A stretch of DNA of 64,000 nucleotides, taken from the NCBI GenBank assembly GCA_946894095.1, contig OX335641.1, positions 11,364,501 to 11,428,500 on the forward strand. The letters run 5' to 3'. The notes beneath the pieces are model-generated. The model saw nothing but the letters and a program-made list of their open reading frames with translations. It was not told the DNA's origin and made no database searches. Shown here piece after piece: positions 12,471 through 25,199 of the stretch (positions are counted from its first letter, which is position 1; each line of letters opens with the position of its first letter). Source of the DNA: Incurvaria masculella (taxonomy: Eukaryota; Arthropoda; Insecta; Lepidoptera; Incurvariidae). The translations under genes were made by a program, and so were the position numbers.

Positions 12471-12534
12471 CGGGCCGAGGATTTGAACCCAGACCTCTGG
12501 TATGCTAGGCAAGTGTCCGCGCCACTAGTCTACG
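12471..12534 (-). repeat. tRNA-like sequence (tRNA-derived SINE or pseudogene)
   Basis: On the minus strand a candidate A box (tagactagtggcgcgg) is followed about 30 nt later by a perfect B-box consensus (GGTTCAAATCC). A TAGCATA loop-like stretch lies between. The T-stem pairing is imperfect and no clean acceptor stem is visible, so a decayed tRNA or SINE head is more likely than an active tRNA gene. Confidence 0.5.
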
Positions 12535-12545
12535 ATGAGACGATG

Positions 12546-13986
12546 TGCAAGTTGAAAACAATAATTACACCACGATTACCGGTTACACCTGGAAACATAC
12601 CTGAAAAGAAAGAAACAAATAGGTAAGTAAATCAGCAATATAGAGAGAGAGTTCTGACAATCGCTATCCGTCGAGGGCCCCGGCAGTGCCACTAGTCTAA
12701 TTAAAATGTACTCGGAGGCCACTCCGGACTAGACGTAATTTCCGAGAAAAATCTCGTTTAATAAGAGCCATCCTCGCTCCTCATCCATCAAGCTCTCCGT
12801 AATCTTCTAGGCGTACACTTCGTGCAACAGTCAAGAGATGAAACAAACAAATATATGTACATATTATACACATTCGCGGTAGTATTTCATAAGACCTTGT
12901 GTTTATGCGATGACTGCCGACGATGACTTTCGGGCGCATTTACAACTTATACTCATATCTTAGAAAGTAAAACAATCGTAATCGAAGAGCACGTATGAAT
13001 AACTGAATATTCTGGGTCATTTCTGAGTCATTTTTCTGCTTATCACTTATAACGATTTAAAGGCCCTGGCAAATTAACTCACCGGGTGAGCACGCAATAA
13101 GGTGATTAAATCTGACCCTTAATTGCATTTCCTACCATGCTAACTGGTAAATTTAATTTTGCTTGGCCGAATAACACGTGGCTTTCCGATTCTCCCTGTG
13201 AGATAACTTAATATGGTAACCCCATGGTATGTTAATATTACGAAATACAAGACGCTGATTTAAGAACAACAAGGACACACAACCCGTGAGACATCAGGTT
13301 ATCCTGGCAAGATGTAATTGGTGACGCGATACTACAGAAAATATTTATTGAATTCGAATTTCTAATCGTTCATTAAAATAATAATGTGCACTTTTTCGAA
13401 TTTCATTCATTTTTAAATATGGCTGGACACTTAAAGAAGACACAAAGGCGGTTATCGCATGGCATCGGTGCGGTTTCCCGCCCAATCATCAGATTTTCTG
13501 ACTACCGAAACATTTTCAATACAACCAAAATATTCGTTCATCGCTTCATCAAATAACGAAAAAGCGTAAAAACTAATTATTTGCATATCAAAATACAGTA
13601 TTTTCAAACTTTGTAGAACCTGTTTCTCATTCTATGTTTAATCACCGACACTGGGTATCCAAGCAAGATTCTGTGCCAGCTCATAGAGCGAAAATCACGT
13701 AAAACTGACTGACGGTTCGTGACCTTTATTTACTACTTTCAGCACGATGACTGGCTCTCCGCCAGTCCAGCAACGCTTGGAGGGGTAAAGGTCTGCTCAA
13801 AACCTCATCCTGATTTGGAGTCACTCAAGGCATACTTGATCAAAGCATATGGACCCCGTTCGTGTTGCTATAGACGACTGGCCACACAGTGAAGGCATTC
13901 AAAATCGTGAATCGTTGAATAAGTTTGGTTTCCATAATGATGTATGTTTTCGTATGTTTCTTTTGGTGCATAAATTGTTACTATCC
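12546..13986. other. Intronic sequence, no gene seen
   Basis: AT-rich, with no domain or repeat recognised except a possible half hairpin repeat near 13765-13795 (cgcttggaggggtaaagg) related to family G. Confidence 0.5.
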
Positions 13987-14225
13987 AAAACCGGCCAAGT
14001 GCGGTACCATTATACCACCATGTGACCTAAAGAAATTACGTTTCTTGTATGGTGCCCCCTTTATTTTTATTTGGTTTATTTTTACTATTTGTCCTTATAG
14101 CGGCAACAGAAATACACACTCTGTGAAAAATTGAGCTGTCTACCGATTTGTTCATGAAATCAAATCGGTTCAAAAAATATTTTGCTAATAACTTAGACTA
14201 ACTTTCTTATACTTTATATTTATAT
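13987..14225 (+). mobile_element. Family B element lacking the GACG microsatellite (copy B2)
   Basis: It starts aaccggccaagtgcgg and contains tatggtgccccctttatttt and tatagcggcaacagaaatac, then ctgtgaaaaattgagctgtc, all shared with copies B1, B3 and B4. It degenerates before the microsatellite part. Confidence 0.6.
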
Positions 14226-17200
14226 TAAGGTTCTAACTATTAATTAATTGTATTGTAACCGCAACGCAACATACTTATACTAAATTTAATGTTTCTCATA
14301 TAAATGAATGTAGTGTTCTTTTGGGAAATAAAATATTCTTTAACCTGAAAAACTGATGCGTGTACTTCACTGATTGAGTGCACACTGTTTTTATTTTATT
14401 TTAAGTGTTCATAATACGAATCGTTTCGAAACATGTCTCAATTATTTCACAATAAACATGGGACAAAACTTAAGACCTGAATACATATACATAATCCATC
14501 TTGGCTCACGATCTCGAGGTGAAGGAATTCCGGGCGTGGTTTATAGGTGACAGTTCGACAACCAGTCGTGGCTTGGACTCCACATAAAACTGCAGGTCCC
14601 GCTATTACTTACTAGGCAGTAAGGTCAATACCGCCCGGTGTGATAAAATACCCGTGTAATAAAAGGAAGGTTTGTTGGGCTATTCATTACAGTAGGTGTA
14701 TTGTAGACTGTCCCATGAAACATTGGATTAACGTTTGTAACGGTACTATTGCTATGCTTGCGTCAAAAACGTATACAAAAGAATTTCACAAGCACATTAA
14801 GGATGGGGACAGGAAATTAAAACCATAATCTGAGACGAGCAGCCGTTACGGGAAAAGAAATGTCTCTTTTTTTTACCTTTCAAAGCACAGCTTGATAAAT
14901 GATCAAATTAAACATGGTGCCACGGATCAAGAATGAGGATTTACCTTTTATTATCTCTCCTATGAAAATGAAGGATAATGCAAACCATATCAAAGTTAAA
15001 AAGGAAATCGGCAACATTTTATTTTAAATGCACTTTTATTAAAACTGTCCAATATCCTGAATTGAAAAGACTATTCGGCCGCTGTAATTTTTATGTAAAG
15101 AATAATAAAAACATAAAATTAATAAAATGTAGCGATACAAATTGCGAACAGTAGAATACTAATATGGCTTGCAACATGAAGAATGAGTACTGAAAGAATG
15201 AAAAAGCTAATTTGCAGAGTGAAATTGGGTGGAACTGGCATGCCCGGACGACCGAAAAGAACTTACCATGACCATGCAGGTCTTGTGACTCCTTAAGGTC
15301 AAATTTGTAGCGCCGGCGATCGAAGAGCATATATGAATGTATGCTTGCCTATTGAAGAAGCTATAAGCATATGCTATTATCGCAACGGATGGTGTTCTAT
15401 CATCTCTGCATAGCACGCCGGAATTACGACGTAATGTTATGTATGTATGTAACGATAATATTGTTTCAAATTGAATCATTGTCATTGTGAACCAAGTCTG
15501 TAGCTGGTTTTCAAAGTTTCGTAGCAAACAAATTGCAGTTAACGGGCGAGTTGCAACATTTTATCGTCGCTTAAACGTTAACTCGATTCGAACAAAGACT
15601 CGTAAAATTATTCAAAATTCATCTAAATCTGGAAATCTCGTGCGAAATCATAACGCGCGTTCCGGAGTGTCCGCCTCCTCTCCGGGCGGAACTTAAGCTG
15701 CAGAATGACGCCATAAAGTGCCGTAGTCCGGTTTATGACGTCGGGACAGTGATAAAGGCTCGATTTGTGCCGTATGGAGGTTCCGGAATTTAAAAGGAAT
15801 GCAAGTGCTTCCATTGCATTTATTCACGTGCAACTTGTAAGTGGGGTCGCTGTGGTACGGAGTGTATGTACTCGTAAAACTGTAGGACCTCATCCTTAGT
15901 TACTAAGTGGTAGGAATAACCCCGCCCGAGGTTTTAACAACGAGCAGTCGAAGCAACAATGATAATCATTCGTGTTTTCTATCCAGTTCAATGTAGCCGA
16001 AGTTCCCTACCTAGCTCCCATGTGGTGTGTTAAGCTAATATCTGACAGTCAGTTTGGTATTAGCCATCCATGTCCATGTGATTAGCTTAATCGCCACATA
16101 TTAAGGGCCTTTCCTAGCAGCTTGCAACCAGTACAAGATAATCAGCACTTTAGTAATAAAGGTTCTTTCCTACTACTTGACTTGACCTAATATATTCCCT
16201 AATCTAATAGAATACCGGCCAGGGATACCTAAGACATAGAACAAATCTCTTAAAACTTGAAAGGCATTTTTTCTACCAAAAATTTAAAACTTATTATTTT
16301 ATCCGAAATTATATAAAAACATTATATCATAGTCCTGATATCGCCAAATTTAACACGACACGAAACTTGGACCATTGTATGGATAACAATCCTATTTTCT
16401 AAGCATTATCAATGGGTGGAAATTATACAAAAACAATTTCGTACTTTAGTCTTGACATACTTAAAATATGTGTGTATCTTCATTCGCCTAGTGAGCCACA
16501 AAATACCCACAAGGAACCCTATCCATCTGCTCCTTAGTCGCAATGTTTATGACGTCAACGGCTGCTCCCACGAGTTTCAAAATGGCCGCCGAGGGAGCTG
16601 CATTGTATTGCCGTTCCCTAAACTATAACTTCCGCGCCGAATACTAAGTGGGGGTCACTTTTGATCGAATAAACGCAAGTTTGTTGCAACATTAGAACAA
16701 ATTAAAACTCCATACAATTTTTTTAGCTAGATTATAAGCGTTTAAAACCGTAGCTGATAAATGGATGGTGGAATAAAATTACTGTAAATAAAAAAAACGT
16801 TTCTGGGTTAATTGGAGAACCTCCTTCTTTTTTTTTTGAAGTCGGTTAAAAATGAGCACCTAACAGAAAGGATCGGTTAATATACCATACATTAATATAC
16901 AACACAGAATAAATTTGAATGATCGGTTTACTCATTCTGTGTACAAAATTGAAATTACTCAAATTCTTGACTAATCTAAACATGTAATTATTAACTTAGA
17001 TTAAGTTTTTTAACACGTCGACTATTACGCATTTGCTCCCAAAAATGGCGTTGGCACAATGTTTATTGCTTTGCTACGAATGTAATAGATCGACGTTAAA
17101 AGCTATTAAGTCACAGTGACAGTTGTCAAGTCAAGTCATGTGGCAGAACCGAATTGCCGGATATGTTCAAAAAATAAAACAGCGGGTACATGATTGCAAT

Positions 17201-18442
17201 TCTTTTGTATACAATTGGTTTGGATACACACACGTAATCTCCCCCCCCCCCCCACGCAAATTCCTCCTTGCGAGTCGTGCTTTTGCCAACCCCTCAGTGA
17301 AATCCCTGATCCATGGCTACAAACTCAAACGAGGACAAAACTACGCTATTGCGTTGAACTCGGCACTGTGCTATCCGCTCAACCAGCCGATAAGCAGCCA
17401 ATCAACTAGTTTGCCAGATAATCTCGAGAACTCAATTAGCACTGAAAACGTTTTCTCGCCCACAAAGTCCGTACGTCCCAAACTTGCGCGGTGTGTAGCC
17501 CCACCCCAATGGAAACTTCAATGCTTTCAATACGTTGCTCGAATTAATCCAGCCTCGGCCCCCGAAATGATTAAAGTTTCTTGTGACTAATACAACCCCC
17601 CACCAGAAGAGGGAAACACCTTCTTATCGTCTGTTACGAATGACAGAATAAGGAAATATAAATTTTGCCTAGACTTTGTAGAAACGGTCGTATCGAAATT
17701 GCATAATTGTTGATAGTTCCTTTGGAAAATTGGTTTATTCTTAAGTTTATTTATTGATTGTGATTATGATTATATCTATGTTGGGGCTTAACATTCTAGG
17801 GGAAACAACGGTCTATCAATATTCAATCTACCATACACGACCTACCAAAATAAATAGGATAGCTAAGCTTATTTATGCTTTGGTGTTGACGGCAGTATAG
17901 ATAAAGAGGAAAAGTAGAGTCCGTGCGGAAAGAGAACCGTCGTCGTAAGATTTGAGGGCGCACATGTGCACACATTTATCGTATTTGTGCTGTTGACAAC
18001 ACTGGCACGTCATTATAGCATGACTGTAAGAACTTGGTATTTTGAGGCTGTGTTAGAATATCATATTTTCAGATTTTCAGGTCTTAATAATTGTGTTAGT
18101 GTATGTTATGTAAAAATCTTAATGTTAGTTCCATTGTACGCCACGCCGGTTCTCTTTCCCCACGGACTATATAAGATAGCTACCGTCATGCAACGTACAA
18201 AACTCGCCTGCTTACATATGATTCGAGGTTACCGTGGTTAACACTATGTTAGGGTTTGTGGAAAACGGCTTAAGTACGGTGTGTCAACGAAGTTGCTTAT
18301 TCGCATTCTTATTTTTGCTGGTACTATGACATTTCTAACGAGCGCCATCTCCCGTAACGGCTAGAATTGGTTACTACTAAGCTTGATTCCATAATTTGCC
18401 TAGGTAGGCTTGATTAAAACGTGACATTTTAACTTTAAATTA
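14226..18442. other. Intronic sequence, no gene seen apart from a family A copy
   Basis: It contains a family A fragment at 15975-16085 and the stretch cctccttctttttttttt..gaagtcggttaaaa at about 16810-16850, a phrase common in lepidopteran intergenic DNA. A 155-codon open frame at 17123-17590 has no recognisable domain and begins with TTG, so it is not called. Confidence 0.5.
15975..16085 (-). repeat. Family A interspersed repeat
   Basis: It reads ccagttcaatgtagccga, then tcccatgtggtgtgttaagc and tggtattagccatccatgtc, the reverse complement of the motifs in the 12122 copy. The middle is shortened. Confidence 0.6.
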
Positions 18443-18733
18443 AACTTGCCAAGCGCGAGTGGGATTTGCACACGAACAGTTCCGTGAAGATTTAAAAAAA
18501 TCTCGTTTTTTATATTTAATTTAATTTTTAATAATTTATAATTTTACCTTTTTGTTGTTATAGCGGCAAAATAAATACACACTCTATGAACATTTCCGCT
18601 GCCTGCCTATTACGGTTCATGATATAACAGCCCTGTGACGGACGGACGGGCGGACGGACGGATGGACGGACGGACGGGCAGCGGAGACTTAGTAATAGGG
18701 TTCCGTTTTCACCATTTGGGTACGGAACCCTAA
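18443..18733 (+). mobile_element. Family B microsatellite element, full-length (copy B3)
   Basis: It begins acttgccaagcgcgagtggg and includes tatagcggcaaaataaatac, cagccctgtgacgg and a GACG microsatellite (about 18636-18678). It ends acttagtaatagggttccg, then tttgggtacggaaccct. This is the best uninterrupted copy for defining the element at about 290 bp. Confidence 0.75.
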
Positions 18734-19111
18734 CAATTGATAATCATTGGTTTTATTTAATGCATTTATATTACTGAAATTTGAATTACGTTAACTATCT
18801 GTAAAAAAAATGTTTGTTGCTCGTTTATCTATGACAGGATTGAAGTGACAGATTCTATACATAATATTGGAGGCTTCATAGATTTATAATAATAACAACT
18901 AATTTATTATTGTTGTTTTTTTGTAATACAGACTACTCCTTAAAAAAATTACATTTAGTAAGTGGTCTCTGCCACCAAATTATGATTTGCTTAATCCTCG
19001 CATTAAAGGGCCTTTCTTACCGTCTCGCAATCGATATCAGTAAAAGATAATCAGAACTTTAGTTATAAAGGCCCTTTAAGTGAATCAGCAATTGGTAAAA
19101 ACCAGGCTTAA

Positions 19112-19444
19112 GGACGTTCCGACCCATACAATGTTTTTTTACACAGAACGCAAAAAGTATTGCACTTTAGGGCACAAATTCATCAAAAATATTAAATATA
19201 GCCATAGTAGTTGCAGCGAAAACATATTCACAATTTCAGGTTTAATGGTTTCGTTGTTAGATGGCGCTGTTAAATAAAAATCGTATTTAAATAAATTGTA
19301 ACAAAACCACTAATCCCGAAATTGTGAAAATGTTTTCGCTGCAAGTAATATGACTATATTACACTTTTATTATGAATTCGTGGCTTAAAGTGCAATACTT
19401 TTTGCGTTATGTGTGCAAACAACTTTATATGGGTCGGAACAGCC
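19112..19444. mobile_element. Family D fold-back MITE, TTAA-flanked (copy 1)
   Basis: The element is 333 bp between TTAA at 19108-19111 and 19445-19448. The left arm (ggacgttccgacccataca, gcaaaaagtattgcacttta) is mirrored by the right arm (taaagtgcaatactttttgc, tgggtcggaacagcc). Inner arms (gcagcgaaaacat / atgttttcgctgc) also pair, so transcripts would fold into a long hairpin. A second copy is at 29916. Confidence 0.85.
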
Positions 19445-19448
19445 TTAA

Positions 19449-20530
19449 TGTAATTTTCTTAATCTTTAGCTATATTTAGAAATTCGCTAATTTGTACGTG
19501 AAAATAGAACGAGTGCCATCTGCATATTTAGCTGGAAACTGTTAGTTGCTCAGAAAGTCAAATGTTACGTTTGCATAGTCGAAGACCCCTAATCCGTCGC
19601 CATCACATGATAATAGATGGCGCCATAAAATTCAGAGTAGGACACACCACGAAACAAAACGCAACAGATAATGCTGGGCTCGAGCGCCACCTAGCAAAAT
19701 TTGATGATAGCGGTTACCTTTACAGCGCCATCTATGTGCTTCGGCTAGAACGAGCTACACTGAAAGCGAAAAGTTCTCACGCCAAAATACCATCACTGCC
19801 GCGTTCAAACGCTCTCTCACAGATGGCGCTGGAAAAAGTCTGAACCAAAATAGTTAAAGAAAAGCTTTATAGTATTCTGTGTGGGCTTTTTGTTGCAATA
19901 CATATTCGTGGTTTAAATTTTAAGGCTAAACTATAAGGCGGGAATAATGGTAAAAGTTGTAAAATTACTCCATTAAGCTGGTAAAAAATGTTTACCGAGT
20001 CAGTCCATCAGAAGTCGGGCAATTAGGAGGTATCTGCCATTATTCTTTACGATCAGACGTATTACAACATAACTGGCATTGTTAATCATGTGCTTTTCAC
20101 GTGTTTAAGGTTAACTGTTTTCACTCAGTTAGATTAACCAATATTGAAAAATCTGCCCTAAATTACTTACCTAAGATGGTAGTTAATATCAGAATTACAC
20201 AAAGATTAACTGTTAACTGTAATTTTACTGTTTTGTTTTCAGTGTGTCCTTCTCCAAAGTCCAGACTATCTCAATACCGGAATTCATCAAAATTGGTTCA
20301 GCCTAAACGTGAAACTGCAACAGACCGACGGACGATAGCATTTATAACATTAGTAAGCATATTTAGATAGATGTGCGAAAAAACACCACTGTTGCATTAA
20401 CTATAAATAAAGCTTAATTCATTACATTTTGGCAAATAGAGGTTTTAGTTTACTTAGGCCGACTTACAAACATAAAATATCGTTACCCTCTCTGCGCAAG
20501 TGAAATTCGCGCTTGGTCGGTTTTACTGTT
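19449..20530. other. Intronic sequence with several GCGCCATCT motifs
   Basis: Between 19615 and 19835 the motif gatggcgcc/ggcgccatct and close variants recur on both strands (near 19616, 19724, 19823). This resembles a decayed repeat. No gene was recognised. Confidence 0.4.
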
Positions 20531-20712
20531 ATGATATTCGCCCAGCACACCGCATTTCTGAAGAAATAAAGTGCCACGCCGTACGAAACCTTTTCTATAA
20601 ATAAATTATTATGGCTACATTGAACCATATTGAACGGAGTAGAAAACGCGAACAATGCTTCATTGCCGCTCAGGCGATCGTTCATTCAATGTGATAGTAC
20701 CACCCACCATTG
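20531..20712 (+). repeat. Family A interspersed repeat
   Basis: Motifs gatattcgcccagcacaccg, tatggctacattgaacc and gttcattcaatgtgatag are in the family A order. It is diverged and has an internal insertion relative to the 12122 copy. Confidence 0.6.
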
Positions 20713-20921
20713 AATGGGCGAATGGGTTTATTTCGTAATAAATGGCTACCCTACCTGCGCAGGGTAACAATATCTGCCATATTGTTAAGTGGAATCCGAA
20801 CCACGGTCTGCCTTAACGGTCGGGCGGTCACTGGTACGCGCCCGTTGTTGCTTATCCTCAATGATAGAACATCGTGGCGTCGCCCAACTGGGCTACATTG
20901 CCCGGAACGGATTGAATTCCA

Positions 20922-21008
20922 CCTTCTCCGAGCGCCAGCGGTTGCATAGAAATCCAAATCCGATACAGTTTTGGTTCTCCGCGGCCGCTGGCGCTTGGAG
21001 GGAAAGGA
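20922..21008. repeat. Family G palindromic hairpin (copy 1), next to a dystrophin donor
   Basis: Left arm gagcgccagcggttgc and right arm ggccgctggcgcttggag are inverted, around a core of aatccaaatccgatacag. Copies are at 21702 and 27841. It ends about 50 bp from the exon donor at 21057. Non-coding. Confidence 0.7.
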
Positions 21009-21057
21009 TCCATCCCACCGAATATACGGAGACTGATATTTATTAAAGGGGACTGAC

Positions 21058-21208
21058 CTTGATCATGTGCGGGTCGTGGTGGTCGTTGTCAGCGGCGTCC
21101 AGCAGCGACTCCGCCTCGCTCAGCCACGCGACGAACTTCTCCAGCGAGCGGTCGAAGTTCTGCAGCGAGCTGACGGCACCGTGCAGCGCCTTACCGCGGG
21201 CCACGATG
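21058..21208 (-). CDS. Dys: Dystrophin exon, rod-domain spectrin repeat (most 3' in the window)
   Basis: The exon is 151 nt: one base completing a split codon plus 50 codons, ending in phase 0 at the donor AAG|gtcagt. The acceptor is ttgcag just above 21208. The peptide begins IVARGKALHGAVSSLQNFDR and continues with SLEKFVAWLSEAESLL, ending HDPHMIK. The RGK.LH..V.SL..FDR.L.KF.AWLSEAES pattern is a spectrin-repeat junction of insect dystrophin as I remember it. Codon usage is GC-rich, unlike the surrounding intron. No further exon of this gene could be recognised between here and base 1, so the next exon lies beyond the window. A short palindromic repeat ends about 50 bp downstream of the donor. 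Confidence 0.88.
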
Positions 21209-22344
21209 CTGCAACATCGTATGTTCAACTGTAGCAACCTTTGCAACAGCCTTGCTATCGTCTACACCAAATTATCCACTTCACGCGGCCCTGGCGATAC
21301 AAACGATGTAAGAGATGAGCTCGCCCTAAAGGGATTCAGTGAACGTCGGATTTATCCAGAACCGTATGTAGTCTTACCATTTAGTGATCTAAAAGCATGG
21401 CTTGGCAGACGTACTATCTGGGCTCGTATGACGGCTGTCCCCTACAACGAACGTATGTATTTACGTTCCAGGCCTTGGTTAGAATTACGTTGACAACGTA
21501 GACAGATCTAAGCACGCAAACCGTTGGTCCGAAATGGTTTGCGAGTATTCAACAATTCGCAACGATTCGGATCGTCTTATGAGTGTCCTCACCAAAATAT
21601 ATTGATCATTTCAAACGGACCCATCCACGCGGTCTGGCTTGCTACTAAGAAGTGTCAAATCTGACAGTTATTCAACAGCACTCACACTCACTACCTCGAA
21701 AGTTCCTTCCCCGTTCCAAGGATGCGCAGTATCCAAATCCGATACGGTCTTGTCTCTGCGCAGCCGCTGGCGCTTTGAAGGGGAAGGACACAGCTCGCTT
21801 AGGAGTGCGAATGCTGTACGAGTTACAAGTCACTTTTCGAAAAATCACTTAGATTATCGATTCCGCAGGATTACAACAATGAATAGAGGAGGGATTTGAG
21901 GAATACACTAAATCGCGCGTCAATGATTTTCTATATTGTGTAAGAATATGAAACAAAACAAATGTGTTGAAAATATGTATCTACACAGTTATAAAATACA
22001 TGGACGAGCGATTTATAATTCGTAATAGAGGCTCTGTTCATTACAATGTAAACGACCAGCGCTTTGTGAGAAAATCGGATCATTCGTATGCTCGCTGTGA
22101 GCCGCCAAAAGCCTTATTCGGACCGAGGCATCAGTGCGGTGCCTTTGCCGGTCTAAGGATCGAGTGCACGAAAGAATAGAAAATCTAAATCAACGTCGAA
22201 GTATGATTAAAACCATCGCTTATTATGGACAATATGGAAAGGAGCCGAGTCAAATCCATGCGGTTAACTATAAAAACGTGTTCGAAAATTGATTTACTCA
22301 GACGTGTATTCCTGCAATCGGGGCTAAGAGCGGTAGTGGTGTAC
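21209..22344 (-). other. Dys: Dystrophin intron, 1.1 kb
   Basis: This is the GT..AG intron between the two 3' exons. Apart from one copy of a palindromic hairpin repeat (21702-21790), I see no gene or named element in it. Short open frames in it have no recognisable homology. Confidence 0.8.
21702..21790. repeat. Family G palindromic hairpin (copy 2)
   Basis: It carries ttccttccccgttccaagga, the core atccaaatccgatacgg and the right arm gcgcagccgctggcgctt. The arms pair imperfectly. It lies inside the 1.1-kb dystrophin intron. Confidence 0.65.
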
Positions 22345-22499
22345 CTGTTGTTGAGCTCGTTGTAGCGATGGTTGATGGCCTCCGTGGCTCGTTTGATGCG
22401 GCTCGTGTCGTCGTTGCGGTACACCGCTATCAGCCTCTGCGTCAGTTGACCGAACAGCTCCATCTGGTGTTTGTATTGATGGATCTCAGCATGGAATGA
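22345..22499 (-). CDS. Dys: Dystrophin exon, rod-domain spectrin repeat (middle)
   Basis: The exon is 155 nt and begins in phase 0 after an acceptor (gttgcag, just above 22499). It ends with two bases of a split codon before the donor CAG|gtacac. It encodes 51 codons beginning SFHAEIHQYKHQMELF and including LTQRLIAVYRNDDTSRIKR and INHRYNELNN. The motif of LTQ.LIAVY..DDT.R.K..TE..N.RYN.LN is the one I associate with insect dystrophin rods. The two leftover bases (AG) join the first base of the next exon (C) to make a serine codon, so the reading frame is kept across the 1.1-kb intron. Upstream lies a 21.4-kb intron full of mobile elements. Confidence 0.88.
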
Positions 22500-24140
22500 C
22501 TGCAACATACAAAATAATTTGTTTAGTCAAGCGTTTATCAAACAAACGATAATGGCGACCTCCGTAAGGATTGAGTTTGCGTTAGGGTTCATTGTCGTAT
22601 GCGGGCCAAAATCGTTTTCAGGAGTGCGAAATTTATGTTTTTGATCTGTAAAGGCTAGCTTTTAAAGTCTAGTTTATTCTTAACTGACGATGAGATAAAT
22701 TAAAAAAACTAAAACATTGGAGGTTAGCGTCATATGGAGCCTGAAAGATCAATACAAAGCATTACAATTTTATGGCGAAAAATTTACAGTAATTCTTTAC
22801 TCGAGGGAAACGCGATTTTCGCTACATCATCAGTTGTGACACAACCAGGGACAGTTCGAACTAATTATGACGAAGCGAGTCAATAATATGTTACGACGCA
22901 GGTGTGGCATTCATGTTCAGTCGTTAATGGGGTGAATCAATTCATTACTCTTGATTTTCCAAGCTAAACGTTAATCGGTTGTATTATATTTTTAAGTTTT
23001 TGTGGATTATTTGATGCACGTTCGTTCATGTATTATTTTTTTATTCGTCTTTTTAAGTTTAGTTGATTCGAGTTCTTCAATATGCTTTTTATGTTATTTT
23101 GATACTTCATTCCTTTGTTTTATTTTTTAAAGTTTATCGTAATTTTTTGACCTATTTTGAGAAAGCTGTGTTTCTTTTCTGTGTTTCTTTTTCTGCAGAG
23201 TTTTATTCTTTCTGGCTCATTAAATTTTTTGTTTCGTTCTGATTCATAGAGTTGCATCGTTTATACTGATTTCTCTGGTTATTTTAAAATATATTTTATA
23301 TTTTTTGGTATTGGCACTTAGTTCTTTAGATGAAATAATAAATACAACATTCCTGTTCAATTTACCTGTGGTTTTACTATAAGAAGTGTTTTTATTTATT
23401 TGTTATTTTCATAGTAGTTAATTAAGTTATTTTTACAGTTTTAGGCTTGCTGCAGTTTTATTTGTTAGGTAAATAAACTGTTTCTTTCTTTCCGTGGCAG
23501 GACAGAAAGAAAACCAAATTATCGATCTTACACGGCTTACTTGTAGTGTTGTGAACGTTTATTAGACTCGTGTGTATAATGGAACAGACTTAGACGAACT
23601 GGAATTCATAAACTCCAACTGTTTGTAATAAAACATGGTTCAATGAGTTTAGAAGGAGCGAGACACTCCGCGAACAGCTCAATAACCGTCATAGAGAGCA
23701 TCATGCATCACCCGGCAAGCGTTATTAAAGCGATAAAGCAAAACGTTCGTGTATCCATTATGCTAACGGGCCAAGTTTTCGCAAGACGGCGGTTGCCATT
23801 ACCGCGGAAAAGCAATATTTTTCAGGATTGTCTCCGAAGTTCCTTCTCTGCGGCGGCGCGAGAAGATACCGGCTCTGAAAACTGGAACTGCCTGCCAAGT
23901 AGTGTCTGGCTGCGGTGGGTAGTTCTGAGCTACTATTTTAATGGAGTTCTTCACAGTACTGACTCTGGTAAGCTCATAAAATGCGTGAAGTAAAAGTCGC
24001 TTACTAGAACCCAAAGACTACATGGCACATCAACTGAGCAGAAATCGATTTTTCGATCGCATTGGGGGGCCGAAGTGAGCTGGGCAAAGCGGAGGAGCCG
24101 AGCCAAAGTTTGGCAAATTTCGATACCTTTTTATATATGT
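22500..24140. other. Intronic sequence, no gene seen
   Basis: T-rich on the plus strand from about 23000 to 23500. No domain or known repeat was recognised. Confidence 0.5.
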
Positions 24141-24335
24141 TTTGTAACTGGACATGGACGGCTAATACCATACAATTGTGAGTCCAATACACCATATGAG
24201 ACCGAGGTGCCATGCCAGGACCTTCCTTATATTGCACAGCTAAATTAAAATGGAAAACACCACGAGTGGAGAACAAGGACAAATTTGATTGCTGCTTCAA
24301 CCATCGTTCAATCAATTTGATAGTATCAACCTGGG
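24141..24335 (+). repeat. Family A interspersed repeat
   Basis: It has ctggacatggacggctaata, gtccaatacaccatatgag, ggtgccatgccaggacctt and caaccatcgttcaatcaatt in family order. Confidence 0.65.
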
Positions 24336-25199
24336 CAGGATTATATGTATATCAGGGCAGGGTGCTATAGATACTGACCTTATGGTTAGCTCTGCGCGTA
24401 GGCTCAAACAATGGAATACGGTATAGAAAGGCCCAATAAGTTTTAACAGAACTTGATTACTGATGCTGACATTTTTGGATTCAACATTATGGTTTTGCCG
24501 TTCAGGAATAATAATTCACTTCTTTCCTTCATTCCTTAACCTCAACTATATTGTACAAGATAGAGAAGACAACATGTTTTCGATAAGTACGAGTAAATAC
24601 GTTACATTATGACTTAGCAATGTACGGCCGCCCCGGCCTGAATCTTAAACAGTAACTCTGAAACGAAAATCCGAACTCTATCAAAGCCCGCAAAGTTTGG
24701 AGCCCATTACAACTTCACAGTAATGGATCAAAGCACGAGTTCTCAACGTCGACGAAGGAACACACATCCGAGGCCCCCCGGGATACTCCCATTTCCGTAC
24801 TCTGGTTACTCCATACACTTTAACGATTTGCATGTGATTGAGGCGTGACACGGGAATGGCGGCGTCCCTTTCAAAGGCCGAAGGCGTGACAGTGATGGCA
24901 ACCGAACATACTTAAACTGGTTTCGAGAGTAGAGCACGCACGCATGCATTAAAATAATAGAGGGAGTTCTAAAAATATTAAAAGTTTAGTCTGGTTATGA
25001 CCGTCGTCAAACTACGTAATTTCACCATGTTCTGACATTTGTATTCTGAAAATAAACCTAATACTATATTTAGACATCGCTTTCGACAACTTAGTGCATT
25101 TTAGTATTGAGGTATTACATATATAAATATTTCAGACGTATAAGTATTTAGATTCAGGTTATGGTGCTGTCTCTACAACAAACACAAAAACAACAATCT

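Larger units (their letters stand above)
1..21057 (-). other. Dys: Dystrophin intron running off the left edge (at least 21 kb)
   Basis: This is sequence after the donor at 21057 in gene orientation. No exon with a spectrin-repeat pattern was found in it on the minus strand. Named repeats inside it are listed separately. Insect and vertebrate dystrophin genes are known to hold promoters of shorter isoforms in their introns. Three CpG-rich patches here (about 850-1080, 3160-3340, 4560-4740) are the only places I would look, and none has a convincing first exon. Confidence 0.6.

Noticed and set aside
17123..17590. 155-codon plus-strand open frame
   Set aside because: It starts at TTG, crosses a C-run, and has no domain or splice context. 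It is probably chance.
21059..21493. 144-codon plus-strand frame
   Set aside because: It is opposite a real dystrophin exon; the open frame is a by-product of the exon's GC-rich codons.
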